64,000 bases of DNA from NCBI GenBank assembly GCA_009829735.1, contig CM020619.1, positions 10,778,375 to 10,842,374 of the forward strand, given 5' to 3'. Under the pieces are notes generated by a model, which did no database searches, was not told the origin of the DNA, and was given only the letters and a program-made list of their open reading frames with translations. This document shows positions 41,839 to 53,055 of the stretch, piece after piece (within the stretch, counting starts at the first letter, position 1; the number at the start of each line of letters is the position of its first letter). Both the position numbers and the translations under genes were made by a program. Source of the DNA: Pyropia yezoensis (Eukaryota; Rhodophyta; Bangiophyceae; Bangiales; Bangiaceae).

Positions 41839-43565
41839 GGAGGGCCCGGGGCGGGGGGTAGGTGGAGGACCCTTCAAGGGGGCGGTGAGCCAACGGAGGC
41901 AACCGCCCATGCAAGCAGCACGTCGGCCGGCAGGAGTGTTAGCGGGTACGGCGGACGGACGGTGGTGGGGATTGTTGTGAGAGAATGGATAGAGCAGCTG
42001 TAGACGTACGCTGGCGGGACTACGCTGGCACGTATTGTTGTTTTTTTTGCTCTTTCTTGTCCAGCCCTTGACTTGTTGTCCATTCGCACTGCGTGTTGCG
42101 TGAGGGGGATCGGGGTGGCGCCAGTTGCATCTCAAAGTGATCGACAAGAGGGAAGTACGCAGGCAGCCAGAGCGCCCTTTGTGGGAGACACACAACGGGG
42201 TGGACGCACGTAGACAGTGGCAATGACAATGAGCCCCACTTGGAGGCGCACGTTGCTGGCCCACAAACCGCCCCAGCCCACATGCGGGGCGTCGGGCACC
42301 CACAAGCGAAGCAGGCACTACACACACTCAGGATTATTGCGTGGGGGGTTGGGTGCGAGAGGTGGGGGCGCGGCAACGGCGGTGTGCACCCTTTCGATAT
42401 GTACTCGTCCATACGGCTCAGGAGAGCCAAGGTTGGACGCGAAAAGCCCACCTATTTCTATTTAGACTGGAATACGGACTACCCGCTAATCAGGCACGAT
42501 CTATGGCTATGGTAATGCGCTGCCCACCACCGCATCTTCCTCTTGCTGCATTCTCGCGCGCGCCACCACCCCGCACGGTGACAGGTGCTCTTGAATCCAC
42601 CGCGGCGGCATTGGCAGCCTGTAGCGGGCGGCGGTGGCCGTCCCGGGGCGTATACGACAGCGAGGGAAGAGAAGAATAGAAGGGAAAAAATAGAAAAGGC
42701 TGGGCGTGTGGCGCGACGCTGAACCCGTCCAGTCGTCTCCCTGTCGTGCGCATTCCCTTGTCCCTACCGCGGCCAGGCATCGTTCCCTCACCACCCACGG
42801 CAAAAGGGCCGCTCAGCCCTTCTTCCCTCTTCCCCCACCGCTCCCCACCAACAGTACACTTCCAGGCAGGCAGTGCCCACCCCGTCCCCCACACCCCTCC
42901 CGCGCCCACCAACAGGAGGCAGTGCCCGCCCCGTCCCCGACCCCAGTCGCCCCGTCGCTCCGGAAGTAGCAAGTTTACCGGGAGGAGTGATCCAATGTGA
43001 TAGTGCAATAGAGTTTAGTTCTATGTGGGCTACTTTGCGCGTGACCAGCGCTAAAAAAGGGCGTGATTACGCCGTGATCGGGCGTGATCGGGCGTGATCG
43101 CTCGTCACGTACGGGCATTGGCCACGTGGAATACGTAGACCTACACCTGACCGCCCGTACCATATGTACATGAACTGTATGTACACCCTGTACCGCGAAG
43201 CAGATTGGCGTCTGGGTGGGTCGCCAACGCCGAGGAGAGGTCATCATGCAGGCAGGCGACTCCCCCGTCCCGTCTTGCTCCCCCTCCCACGCGCACACAC
43301 CTACGCCCGCTACGCAGCGCGGCGGTGCGCTGGCAGTGGACGCCCCTCCCACCGCTGGTTGTCCCACCGCCTCCCATTGGAAGACGACGCCCGGACCTGC
43401 GCGCGCTGTCGACGGGACTTGCCCACCGCCACCCCCCCGCCCCTCCCCCAACCCTTCTCGCCCCCTTTCCGCACCCACCCCCCTACCACCACCACCACCC
43501 GTCTCGCCCTTTTCCTCTCAACCCTTCTCACCCACTGCCCTGTCCCCCCCCTCCCCCTCCCCGCC
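41839..43565. other. intergenic
   Basis: No gene supported. Near 42840-42940 a GGCAGTGCCC-CCGTCCCC segment is duplicated. Three GGGCGTGATC units lie at 43070-43100, and a TGTACA-type cluster (CATATGTACATG, GTATGTACAC) at 43160-43185, upstream of the next candidate gene. Confidence 0.5.
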
Positions 43566-45020
43566 ATGCACGATGTACCCCCCTCCCCCACTCCCCACCC
43601 CCCCCCGCCCCCGCTCACCCCCCTCTCCGCGCTCGCCGCGGCGTGCCGCTGCCACCCCGCCGCGGCGCCGGCGGTGGCGGCCCCCCCCGGCTGGGCCGCC
43701 GCCGCCGCCGCCGACGCGGCGGTAACGGCGGCGCTCGCCGCCGCGTCGCGGGCGGCCGCGGCGCCGCCGGCGCCGCCCTACGACACGCCCGCCCGGCTCG
43801 CTGCCGCCGCCGCGGCGGCGGCGGCGACCGCCGCCGCTGCCGACGCGGCAACGGCGCTGGGCGGGCGCCTGACGGCCGCCGCTGACGCCGCCACCGAGGC
43901 CGCCACCGCCGCCGCCGAGGCCGAGGCTGACCCGCAGGCGGGTACCGATGGGGGGGGTGAGCACTCCGGTGGCGGTGGCGGTGACGGTGGTGACGGTGGC
44001 GGTGGCGGTGGTGGTGGTTTCGGCGGTGGTGGTGGTGACGGCGGTGGCGGTGGCGGTGGCGATGGCGGTGGCGGTGGCGGCGGCGGTGGCGGTGGCGGTG
44101 GCGTCCCCAGCCCCCCCTCAAACGCTCCCGCCAACGGCCCCAAGGCGGCCACCACCCTCACGACTGCCGACCCGCCCGCGACCTCTGCGGCGGCGGCGGC
44201 GGCGGCGGCGACGGCAGCGGCGACGGCAGCAACGGCGGCAGCGGCAGCGGCAGAGCGTCTGGCCGGCCGCCTCTCCCCCCCCCCCCCAGCTGTGCAGCAG
44301 CCGCGACCGCCGCGGCGGTGGCGGCAACGGGTGGCCTACTAACCCGCCTGGGCGGCACCCTCCTGGGCGTCACGGTCCCCGCCGCGCTGGCCGCCGCCGC
44401 CACCCCAGGGGGGGGGGGCGCCGCCGCCGACGCGCTCGCCGCCGCCGCGGCGGCGACGGCTGCGGTGGCCGCCGCGGCCGCCGCGGCGGCCGACGCGGCC
44501 ACTGGGGATGTTCACGCGGCTGCCGCCGCCGCCGCCACGGTGGTGGTGGCCCCGCGGGGGAGCGGGCGGGCGGCGGGCGGGCGGCCCGCCGCCGCTGTCG
44601 CCGCCGCAACCAACGAGGATGCTGGCGCTACCGGGGAGCCCTTCCCCCCCGCCGCCGCCGCCGCCACCAATGACCCCACCACGGCCATAGGAGAGGTCCC
44701 CCTCCTGGTGGCGGGCCTCTACCTCGCCGGCGCCGCCACCGCCGCCGCCGACGCGGCAGCGGCGGCCGCGGCGGCAGCCGCCCCCCGCGCCCTTGCCGCC
44801 GTCCAAGCCGCCGACGCGGCGGTCGACGCGACCGCCGCCTCGCGCCAGGCCGCGGCTGCGGCCGCCGACGCCGCGGCGCGCCGCCGCGGCTGGCTCGCCC
44901 GCCCCCCCCCGCTCACCGCCCTTGCGCGGGGGGTGTGTGGGGTGGACGACGCGCTCGCCAGGGTGGTGGGGGGTGGGGTGCCCCGGCTGCTGCTGCCGCC
45001 CGGCCCGCCACCGCCGCCCC

Positions 45021-45053
<33 letters not shown>

Positions 45054-45567
45054 CGCCGCCGCCGCCGTCGTCTTCGGCGCTGCTGCCGCCGCGGCCGCTG
45101 TCACCGGGGGGGGCGGTCACCCGGCCGCCACGGGCGGCGGCGGCGGCGCCTCCCCCCCCGCCACCGGCTGGTACCGCCGGCAACCCGCCGCTGGAACTCC
45201 CCCGCCGTGCTGTCATGGACCCCGACGCGGCGGCCGACGACGCCCCCGACGGCAGCAGCAACGGCACGCTGCTGCCCGCATGGCGGGGGCGCCCGTCCCC
45301 TCCCCTCCCCCCCCCCCCCCCCCACCCCCCCCACCCCCCCCATCCCCCCCCGTCCCTTTCCCCGTGCCCCTCAGCCGCCCGCCCGTCCACGGCCGCGCCA
45401 CCGCCGGCGTGCGCGGGTGGCTGGCCCGCACCGACGAGGACGCTGCGGCCGCCGCCGCCGCCGCCGCTGCCGCGGCGACCGCCGCTACGCGCGCGGGGGC
45501 AGCCGTTTACGCCACCGCCGCCGCCGCCGACCGCGCGCTGACGGCGCAGCGGGCGGCAACGGCGGCG

Positions 45568-45599
<32 letters not shown>

Positions 45600-45999
45600 G
45601 TCGTCCCGCCTTGTCCCCGCCCTCCGCACCGCCGCGGCGGCGGCGGGGGGGTGGCGCGGGGGTGGGCGGCCGCCGCCGCGGCGGCCGAGGGAGTGGCCGA
45701 CGCCGCGGCCGCGGCGGCACGGCTGGTGCGGGCGCTGACCGCCGCGGGGGGCGGGGGGGGGCGGGGAGGGGGGGGGGGGGGCGTGGGGGGCTGGGCGGCT
45801 GTGCCGCCCTCGTTGCGGCGGCCGCCACGCTGGTGGGGCGGCTGATGGCGTTTGCGGCGGCGGCGGCTGCCGCTGCCGGCGGGGGCGGGGTAGCCGACGG
45901 GACGCTGCCGCCGCCGGCTGAGGGGGGGGGCGGCTGCGGGGCGGCGGGGGGGGGGGCGGCGCCACCACCGTTCCCGCCGACGGGGGAGGCTGCCCCGGC

Positions 46000-46031
<32 letters not shown>

Positions 46032-46102
46032 CGGTGGCGGCGGCCGCGGCGGTTGGGGAGGGGGGGGTGGGGCCGCCGCCGCCTGCAGGCGGCGGCGGCT
46101 GA
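43566..46102 (+). CDS. possible long Ala-rich protein, frame moves at homopolymers
   Basis: From ATG 43566 (CCGCCATGCACG) the plus strand encodes Ala-rich helical segments with scattered Asp, Arg and Trp (WAAAAAADAAVTAALAAASR, LGGRLTAAADAATEAATAAA). The same type of sequence continues in another frame from about 44290 (GGLLTRLGGTLLGV; RRRGWLARPPPLTALARG), another near 45000 (VRGWLARTDEDAAAAAAA), and again to 46102 (TLVGRLMAFAAAAA). Each change lies at or near a run of C or G. Either the run lengths in this assembly are wrong, or this is several exons, or simple GC-rich DNA that is not coding. W-L-A-R or L-x-G-R-L motifs recur between the Ala blocks. No domain recognised. Gly-rich (GGGGGDGGDGG) segments separate the blocks. 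Confidence 0.3.
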
Positions 46103-46864
46103 CGCGGGACGCGCCCGCGCCCGGTGCGGGGGCGGCGGCACCGCGCGCCGCGCCGGGCTCCCCACCGCGGGCCGCCCGTCGCTGGCGGGGGGGGGGTGCC
46201 ACCAGGGGCGGGGGGGGGAGGGCACGACGCGGTGTGTGGGGGGGGGGGGGGACTGGGGGTGAGTGGGGAGCAGAGGGGGGGGGGGTGGGTGGGGAGCAGA
46301 GGGAGGGGGGGAAAGGCGGGGCGGCCTTGCCGGCGGGCGCCGCACGCCCCGCTCCCGGCGCCCCCAACCCCCCTCCCCCCCCCACCCCCCCCCTCTTTCT
46401 CCAGCGGGTGTGCGGACAAGCGCCGGGCTGCCGCCCCCCGCGGCATCTGCACCCACCGTCGCCAGCACAGCAGCGCCGCCGCCACCCCCCTCCCCCCCCG
46501 TCCCGCCAGTGTCGCCGCTCTGGGGAGACGACAACCCGGTAGCATTCGGCGCGGCGGCGGAGGCGGCGGCAGCGGCGACGGGCGGGGAGAGACGCGGACG
46601 GCCTTGGGAGGGGTGGGGGCGGCGGCCGCCGCCGCCCCCTCTCCAGAGCATCCGTGGCCAGCACCCCCCCGACCACCGCCCGCCCGCCCCCACCCCTCTC
46701 CCCGCCGCCCACCCCTCTCCTGCGCAAGGGAGAGAGGGGCCACCAGGACGGCCGCGGGTGCCCGCCGCCCCCAGCTGCATGCGGGCGGGGGCCGAAGGGA
46801 GCCAGGCCGCCCTCCCGCGCGTCGGCCACCACGCGCGCGCATCCACCCCCCCCCGCCTCTCTAC

Positions 46865-46896
<32 letters not shown>

Positions 46897-48531
46897 AGCG
46901 ATGGACGACTCCCCCCACCGGCGGGCGCGCGGGGCGCAGGGAGGGACGGGCGAGAAAAGAAATAGACGAACACGGGCCGATGACAGCCTATATTGCAGTC
47001 GAGGGCCCCCCGCTGGGTTGAGGCAACCGCGTGCGTAGGTATGGACTCGCTGCCGCCAACGCCGCAACCCGCCCCCCTCGACCCCGCCTCCCGCCGCCGG
47101 TAGCTACTGTACATACCTACCGCGAGCCCGGCGGCTGGCGTACCAGCCTGCGAGACGGCCGGGCGGCCAGGGGGCCTGCTCCCATCCCGTCCCAACCCCC
47201 CCCCCCCCCCCCCTCCCCCCCCCACACCCCCACCCCCCCACGCGCGGGCGGCGCCAAGACGCGCGGCGGGACGCGAGCCGCCCAGCGGGAAGCCGCACCC
47301 CGCCACACGGTCTTTGCGGTGGGGGCCGCCGCACCGGTTGGGCGGCTCGTCCCGCCGCGTCGCGCTCGCATCGGCGGCGGGCGTTTTGGGCCACCGCCGA
47401 CCGGGCGGCGCGGAGGTCAAAGCGGCCGCCGCCGCTGCCGCTGCCGCTACCGCCGCGGCCGCCGCCACCCGCGCCACCACCACCGCCACCGCCGCTGCCG
47501 CGCCGGGCCGCCAGCCCCCCAGCCGAGGCACCCCGCGGCGGCGGCTGCGACGGCGGCGGCGGCGGCGGCCGCGGCACGGCGGGCACCAGCCCGCCGCCGC
47601 CACCCCCACCCCCACCACCACCACCGCCGCTGCCGCTCCCACTGCCGCCGCCAGGGAGCGCCCGGCGGCCCACCGCCGCTGGTGCCAGCCGCGGGTCGCG
47701 GCTGGGAGGTGCCGCGGCGGCGGCGACGGCGGCGGCGGCACCACCACCACCGCCGCCGCCGTCGCCGCGCGTGGTGGCCTCCACGCGTCCCGCTCCCGCT
47801 CCCGCTCCTGCTCCCGCTCCCGCTCCCGCTCCCGCTCCCGCTCCCGCTCCCGTTGCCGCACAGACCCCCGCTCCCGTTCCCGCCCCCATTCCCGATCCCG
47901 CTCCCGCTCCCCCAGCGGCCCGTCTCGGCCCCTTGACGGCGGCGGCTCGCGGCCCCGCAGCAGAGCGCACGTCACGCTCCCCGCGGGGGCGGCGCGGCGT
48001 GCACCCGCGGCGGCGGCGCGTCGCGTGCCCGCACCCGGGGGCGGCGGCGGCGGCGGCGGCGGCGGCGACGACCGCCCGGGCGGCCGCGACCGCACGGGCG
48101 GGCGGGACTGGATGGGCGGCGAGGGACCGGATGGGCGGCGGCGGCAGCCGTGGCCGTGGCGACGGCTGTGGGCGGTCCCCCCCCCCCCCGCCCCCCCCGT
48201 GGCGGGGGGGAGCAGCCCCGGCCGCGCGGGCGCCGCCGTGGCAGCCGGCCGGGCGCCGCCGCCGCCGCCGCCGCTGCCGCCGCCCGCCGCGTGCCCTGCC
48301 GTCGCTGCCGCGGTGGTTGTGGTGAAAGGGGGTACCCCCGCGGCGGTGGTCGGCCGGGGAGGTGGGGGGGAGGAGGCCGCCGCTGCTGCTGCCGCCCGAC
48401 GAGCGGCGGCGGCGGCTGCAGCGGCTGCAGCGGCGGACGTGGGGGTGGCTGGGGCGTGGCGGGTGGGCGAGCGGCAGCGCGTCCGCGACGGCGCGGCGAC
48501 GCTCGGCCGCGGCCGACGTGTCGACCGGTGG

Positions 48532-48532
<1 letters not shown>
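46103..48532. other. extreme low-complexity GC-rich region
   Basis: Both strands are open for kilobases here (minus 48824-45507 is the longest) because stop codons are almost absent. Plus-strand Ala-rich segments like those upstream reappear near 48380-48450 and a frame ends VAPSSS at 48638. 46960-47110 is the only normal-composition stretch and includes a TGTACATACC. I cannot choose a strand. Confidence 0.4.
47785..47925. repeat. hexanucleotide microsatellite (CCCGCT)n
   Basis: About twenty units of CCCGCT with variants. Depending on frame it would read Arg-Ser, Ala-Pro, Arg-Glu or Gly-Ala repeats, so an SR-protein-like reading on the plus strand has no more support than the others. Confidence 0.85.

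Positions 48533-48571
<39 letters not shown>
48533..48571. repeat. 39-bp uninterrupted G tract
   Basis: A run of 39 G. It can form G-quadruplexes and its true length is unlikely to be read reliably by most sequencing methods. Confidence 0.9.
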
Positions 48572-48576
<5 letters not shown>

Positions 48577-48693
48577 CCGCCGCGGCGGAGCGCCCGTCCC
48601 CGCCGCCGCCGCCGCCGGTGGCGCCCAGCAGCTCGTAGTGTTACTGCGCTGCTTGGTTGTGAATGATGAATTACTTGTGCCAGACGGATACCA

Positions 48694-48804
48694 CCGCCGT
48701 TGCTGGCAACGGCGGGTCCGGACCGTGTACTGTACGCCATACCTCGACGAGGCATGCCTCGTCGAGAGGCATGCCTCGTCGAGGTATGGCGGACACTGTC
48801 CGGA
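48694..48804. repeat. foldback element with 24-bp perfect arms
   Basis: Arms at 48736-48759 and 48767-48790 are perfect reverse complements (start GCCATACCTCGACGAGG) with a 7-bp loop. Pairing continues imperfectly outward to TCCGGAC at 48717 and GTCCGGA at 48804. A second small hairpin (GCCGTTGC/GCAACGGC) lies at 48694-48715. The stretch has average composition between GC-rich blocks, which suggests a foldback transposon or structured RNA. Confidence 0.75.
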
Positions 48805-49990
48805 TTGTGGGGAGCCGCCAGCACGGCCCAGCGACGTCAGGGTCTGCCCTTCCCGCGTCTGAATAGATCGCTGCCCGAGACACCGCGCCCACCCACGACA
48901 ATGTGGAGGGAAGGGGACTGTCGCCGTGGTGCGGTGGTGCGCGCGGGGGTGCCACCACCCCGCGGTGTGCGTGGGATGGACCGCCGCCATTCCGGCGAAA
49001 TCTCCCGAACGCTCGTAGCTTGGCTGGTTGTTGCAAGCCCTTTTCGTGGCTGCGATGAGCGACAATCTGCCCTGTGAACGCAGCAACTTTGGCTGCACCG
49101 GCCATCAGCACGAAAAGGCTGATGGCACCAACCAACCCGGCGGGACCGCGTGTCCCCCGGGCGAGGCCCTCGGACGAACGACACTGTTCCAAGGTGGCCG
49201 TGATCGGGCCTCGGCGAGGGATGACTGGACATCACGTATGTATGGTGTACGCCCTTTGAGGTACGGGATGTACTGGTGAGATGACGGGCCCTGGCACGCA
49301 GCATCTGTGGGGCTGTGGTGGTGCCCGCGCGGTGGGAATGGTGCTGCAGCATTCGGGCGAGGGGGGGACCCGACAGGCGGGCTGTTCCGTACAGTATTGT
49401 CATGGGTGGTGTGCTGCGGGCCGCGGGGGGATGATGCCGCCTCGCTGTCGGGCCCCGCGGTCGACCCCTCTCGCATCGCCTCTCTGAGCCTGTCGCTGTT
49501 CCTCCGCTGGGCGGCGTGTCTTGTGTGCAACCAGTACGGTGTCGCCTGATGGCCGCCGTCGTGACATCAGGCTTGGTCCAAAACCACCTTCCAACCGACA
49601 ACCCCGAGCTCTTCCGCTCGGGGGCGCCTCCCACAAGCCGGTGACCAACCCACGTTGGTCATCCCGCGGAGAGCGAATCGGCAGTGGGCGTCTCCATAGG
49701 GGGTTCCCGTCCCAGCGGTGTTGGATTTTGCCGGCACGTCGCGACCTACTTGAAGCGCGCCTCCCTCAGCAGCTGATCATTCAAGCGCCGGCGTGCCCCA
49801 TAGCGTCGGGAGCATATAGCAAGCGCCCACAGCGCCCTCAACCCCCCCCTTCTCCTCCGCCGCGTACAGATCCTTCATCTCCGCTCCGGCCCCCCTCCCC
49901 ACCTTTCGGTTCTCATCAGGTGCACCCTGCTCCACCCCGCAGCGCTGTGCCCTTCCGACAAGACAACCGGTCCCTCTCATCCTGGCAGCC
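48805..49990. other. intergenic
   Basis: No gene supported. 49780-49985 is pyrimidine-rich (CCCCCCCTTCTCCTCC) and looks like the promoter/leader of the monooxygenase gene. Confidence 0.5.
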
Positions 49991-52054
49991 ATGAGGACGC
50001 GCGTCCTGGCCTCGGCCGCGGTGGCCGCGGCAGCGGCCGTGTGGGCGGCGCCCGTTCCCACCGCCGGCCTGCAAACGTACGCGGCGTCGGCCGTGCTGGA
50101 GCCGTCGGTGGCGACACTCCACTGGACGCTCAACGACACGTCGGTGCGGTTTGGCCTCGTCATCACCGACGCGGCGGTGGTTACGGCCAATGCGTCTGCC
50201 CTGTGGCTGGGCTTGGGCGTCGGCGAGCCCACCTCTGGGGGGATGCTCGGCGCAGACATTGTGACGGGGGAGTTTGGCGACGGCCCGACGTGCCGCCTCG
50301 TCGACCGTCACGTCCCGTCGGTGGCCTACCCCTTGGGCTCCAGCGCCGGCGGCGGCCGCGGCGCCTTTCCCGAGCCCGACGACTGCGGGTCGGTGCCGAC
50401 GTGGGCGCTCGTCGGCTGCGCGGTGGATCCCGCCGCAGGCACGCTGACGCTGGAGGTGTCGCGGGACCTGGCGGCGGGGGACCCCGCGCAGGACCGGCCG
50501 ATTGTGCCTGGCCGCAACGTCTTCCTCTACTCGTATGGCGACGGCTTTGCTTACCACGGCGCCCGCCGTAAGAGCGTGGCGGTGGACCTCTTGGCCAACG
50601 GGCCCGCCGCTACGGGTGACCGCGGCCTGGAAGCGGCGGGCCGCCTCCCCAGTGACGTGGTGGCGAGTCAGCTGCTGACCATGCCCAACTACCTCATCCC
50701 CACCAATCGCACCGAGTATGCGTGCGCCTCCTTTACGGTGGACCTCCCGCCGGCGGGAAGCGGCGCCGGAGTGCGGCGACAGGTGGTGGCCGCTGAGGCG
50801 GTGGTGGACAAGACGACGACGGCTGGCAAGATGGTCCACCACTTTCTCATCTTCTCTTGTGCCAAGGAGGGGTTTTGGGAACAGTTTGCCTCGCAGCCCG
50901 GGCAGTGCTTTGATGAGAGCCCAAACTGCCGCGACGTTGTGTGGGTGTACGTTGGGTGTGAGATACGGGCAGAGAGGGGAGCAAGCGAGGTGAGAGGAGC
51001 GGTCAGACGGGCATGGCAGAAGAGGGATTGGAGGGAAGCTTCCCTCAAGTGAGGGGGTGCGAGTACGGCGCTTGCACCTATTCCGGCCGGTCGCGGTGCG
51101 GGAGGCGCCAGTCTGCGTGGGCGTTCGTCGCAGCAGCCACTGACCAATCTCTTTCCTCGCGTTGCTGTGCTTGCACTCTTGGACATGAACTTTCGCTGTC
51201 TGGTTGGCACCTCTTTCGTTCACTCACTGCCATACAGATGGGCCGCCGGTGCCGACCCGCTGGTGATGCCCCCCGACGTTGGCTTTCCCGTCACCGAAGA
51301 GGAACGATACTACGTGGTCCAAACTCATTATGATAACCCTACGGGCGTGGCGGGAGTGGTTGACAACTCGTCGGTGCTGCTTCACTTTTCGGACACGCCT
51401 CGCACCCACGAGGCGGGAACGATCTCTGTCGGCGACGCTCTCATCTCCCTGTCCGGCCAGGCCGTCGAGGGCGGTCGAAACTACACCTTTACGTGCCCGT
51501 CCGAGTGCACCTCGCAGATGGAGCAGCCATCCATCACCGTGTTTGCGTCCATGCTGCACGCGCACCTGACGGGCCTGCGGCTGTGGACCAACCTGTACCG
51601 AAACGGGTCGTTTGTGCGGACCATCGAGGCGGCGGCGTTCTGGTCCAATGAACATCAGAGGAACAGCCTGCTCGAGGCCAACACCACCCTCTTGCCCGGC
51701 GACGAGCTGCGCGTGTCGTGCGAGTACGACGTGGCCAAGGTCACGGCCATTGAAGGCGCGCCGCCGGTCTTTGGGCTGGGCACGTCGGAGGAAATGTGCA
51801 TGTCCTTCCTCTTTGTGTACCCCCGGCCGACGCTGGCGGCCGCCGCCGCTGGCGGGGAACCCCGGCGGCTGGCCTACTGCGCGCCTGTAGAGACGGATGG
51901 CAACGGCACGGTGGGCACCTTTTGCGGCGGCCTCACCGCGTTTGGCGACCCCCCGCCAGAGTCTGTGCTGGAAATTGACAGCACCGCGCGGGCCGACACA
52001 GGGGGGCTGACGTCCGCGTTTGGGGAGCCCCCGACGTGCACTGCCGCTGCGTAA
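49991..52054 (+). CDS. DBH-like copper monooxygenase with N-terminal DOMON domain, 593 aa
   Basis: Two exons, 49991-50955 and 51238-52054, join in phase 2 across a 282-bp intron (donor GTGTGAG, acceptor CATACAG); the join recreates VYVGWAAGADPLVMPPDVG, as in the family. A signal peptide (MRTRVLASAAVAAAAAVWAA) is followed by a DOMON domain (about 35-190) and the two halves of a type II ascorbate-dependent copper monooxygenase. All six ligand positions are visible: His-His in MVHHFLIFSC (about 282-283), His in QTHYDNP (about 351), His-x-His in HAHLTGLRLW (about 428 and 430) and Met in EEMCMSF (about 507). Family members (dopamine beta-hydroxylase, MOXD1) hydroxylate small organic substrates in secretory compartments using ascorbate; the substrate here is unknown. 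Length and domain order match MOXD1-type proteins. No C-terminal membrane anchor is evident. Confidence 0.9.
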
Positions 52055-53055
52055 TTGAGCGAGCGGGTGGATGCATTCAGGTGCAGTGAGTGGGGGGGGG
52101 GCGGGCGGGGGGGGAGACTTCCGCGCCGCTCCTGCGAGCGTAGATTCAGTAGAAATGTGGTGGAGCCCCTCTTCATCTTTCTCAAGGAAGAGGGCCTTGC
52201 ATAGAGGACAAGTGGGGGGCGTAGCGAGGTGGGGGGGATAAATGAACGCCGTCACCGTACGCTGCGTGCGTCGGAGCTCCCGGTCCACGTGGCAACGCCG
52301 ATGGCAACGGGGCTGGGGCGCTTGCCTTCGCCTTTGGCGTGATCCCCATCCTGGTCATCAGCATTGACTGCTGCAGCCTGGACTTTCTCAAAGTATCTTG
52401 CCGGACAGTCCAGGTGGGGGTGGACGCGAGAGTAGCCGCGGCGGCGGTGCAATCCCTCACGCACCCAAGCGGCGTGGCGAGCGCGTGCCTGCCCGCCGCC
52501 GCGAGCCACGCGCCAAACAACCCCCCGCGGCTCGGTGGTGGCTTGACACTCGCAGCCGATGGCTCGGCCCCCGCTGCCAGGCGGCACGGGCCGTCCCCCC
52601 GCGTGACGTGCGCCGGCCGGGCAGCGCCGTTGCCCCTCCCGCCTGTGCCACGCGCCGTCCCAGTGGCAGGCCTGTTGCCACTGTCACGGCGCCGCAGGTG
52701 GGGAGCCCGCCAGTGTCGCAGCCACCGTCGACGCACGGCAGCGGGCCCCCGCAGTCGGTCCGACCGCCGGCTGCGCCTCCCCGCCACTGCCGCCCCATCC
52801 GTTGGTATCGCCGCCCTCGACGCCCGGCCCCCGCCCATACCACTGCCTATCCACTCCCCCGCCCCCGCCCCCGCCCCCGCCCTCCCCGACCGACACGGGC
52901 GGCCTCCCTTCCCACCACCCCCCGCCCCCTCCCCCCCCATCTCCAAGGCTTCCCCCCCTCATCCCCCCCCTTCCGTGCCGCCCCCCCCCCCTCACGACTT
53001 CACTCCCCGCCCCCTCACCTCCCCACACTCGACACTGCCGCCTGTCACTATTGCC
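52055..53055. other. intergenic or leader of the propeller gene
   Basis: The frame of the next gene is open back to about 52339 but without a suitable ATG until 53056. The minus strand has an open frame (52940-52182) whose C-terminal part (GGLFGAWLAAAGRHALATPL, MLMTRMGITPKAKA) reads a little like protein; I do not recognise it. 52850-53040 is C-rich. Confidence 0.4.

Noticed and set aside
47760-47960. SR-protein-like Arg-Ser repeat on the plus strand
   Set aside because: The CCCGCT repeat gives Arg-Ser, Ala-Pro, Arg-Glu or Gly-Ala depending on frame and strand; no RNA-recognition motif accompanies it.
45507-48824. A 1105-codon open frame on the minus strand
   Set aside because: Stop codons are almost absent in this composition. 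The product is Pro/Arg/Gly polymer without a domain, it runs through a 39-G tract and a foldback repeat, and the plus strand has the more protein-like Ala-rich pattern in part of it.
47104-49098. A 664-codon minus-strand frame with Gly-Ala repeats
   Set aside because: It is a frame-shifted reading of the same hexanucleotide repeat and low-complexity DNA, and crosses the foldback element and the intergenic stretch.
52339-53055. N-terminal extension of the propeller gene by 239 codons
   Set aside because: The extension lacks an ATG start, is Pro/Ala/Arg-rich and C-run-rich, and the ATG at 53056 is followed by a good signal peptide.
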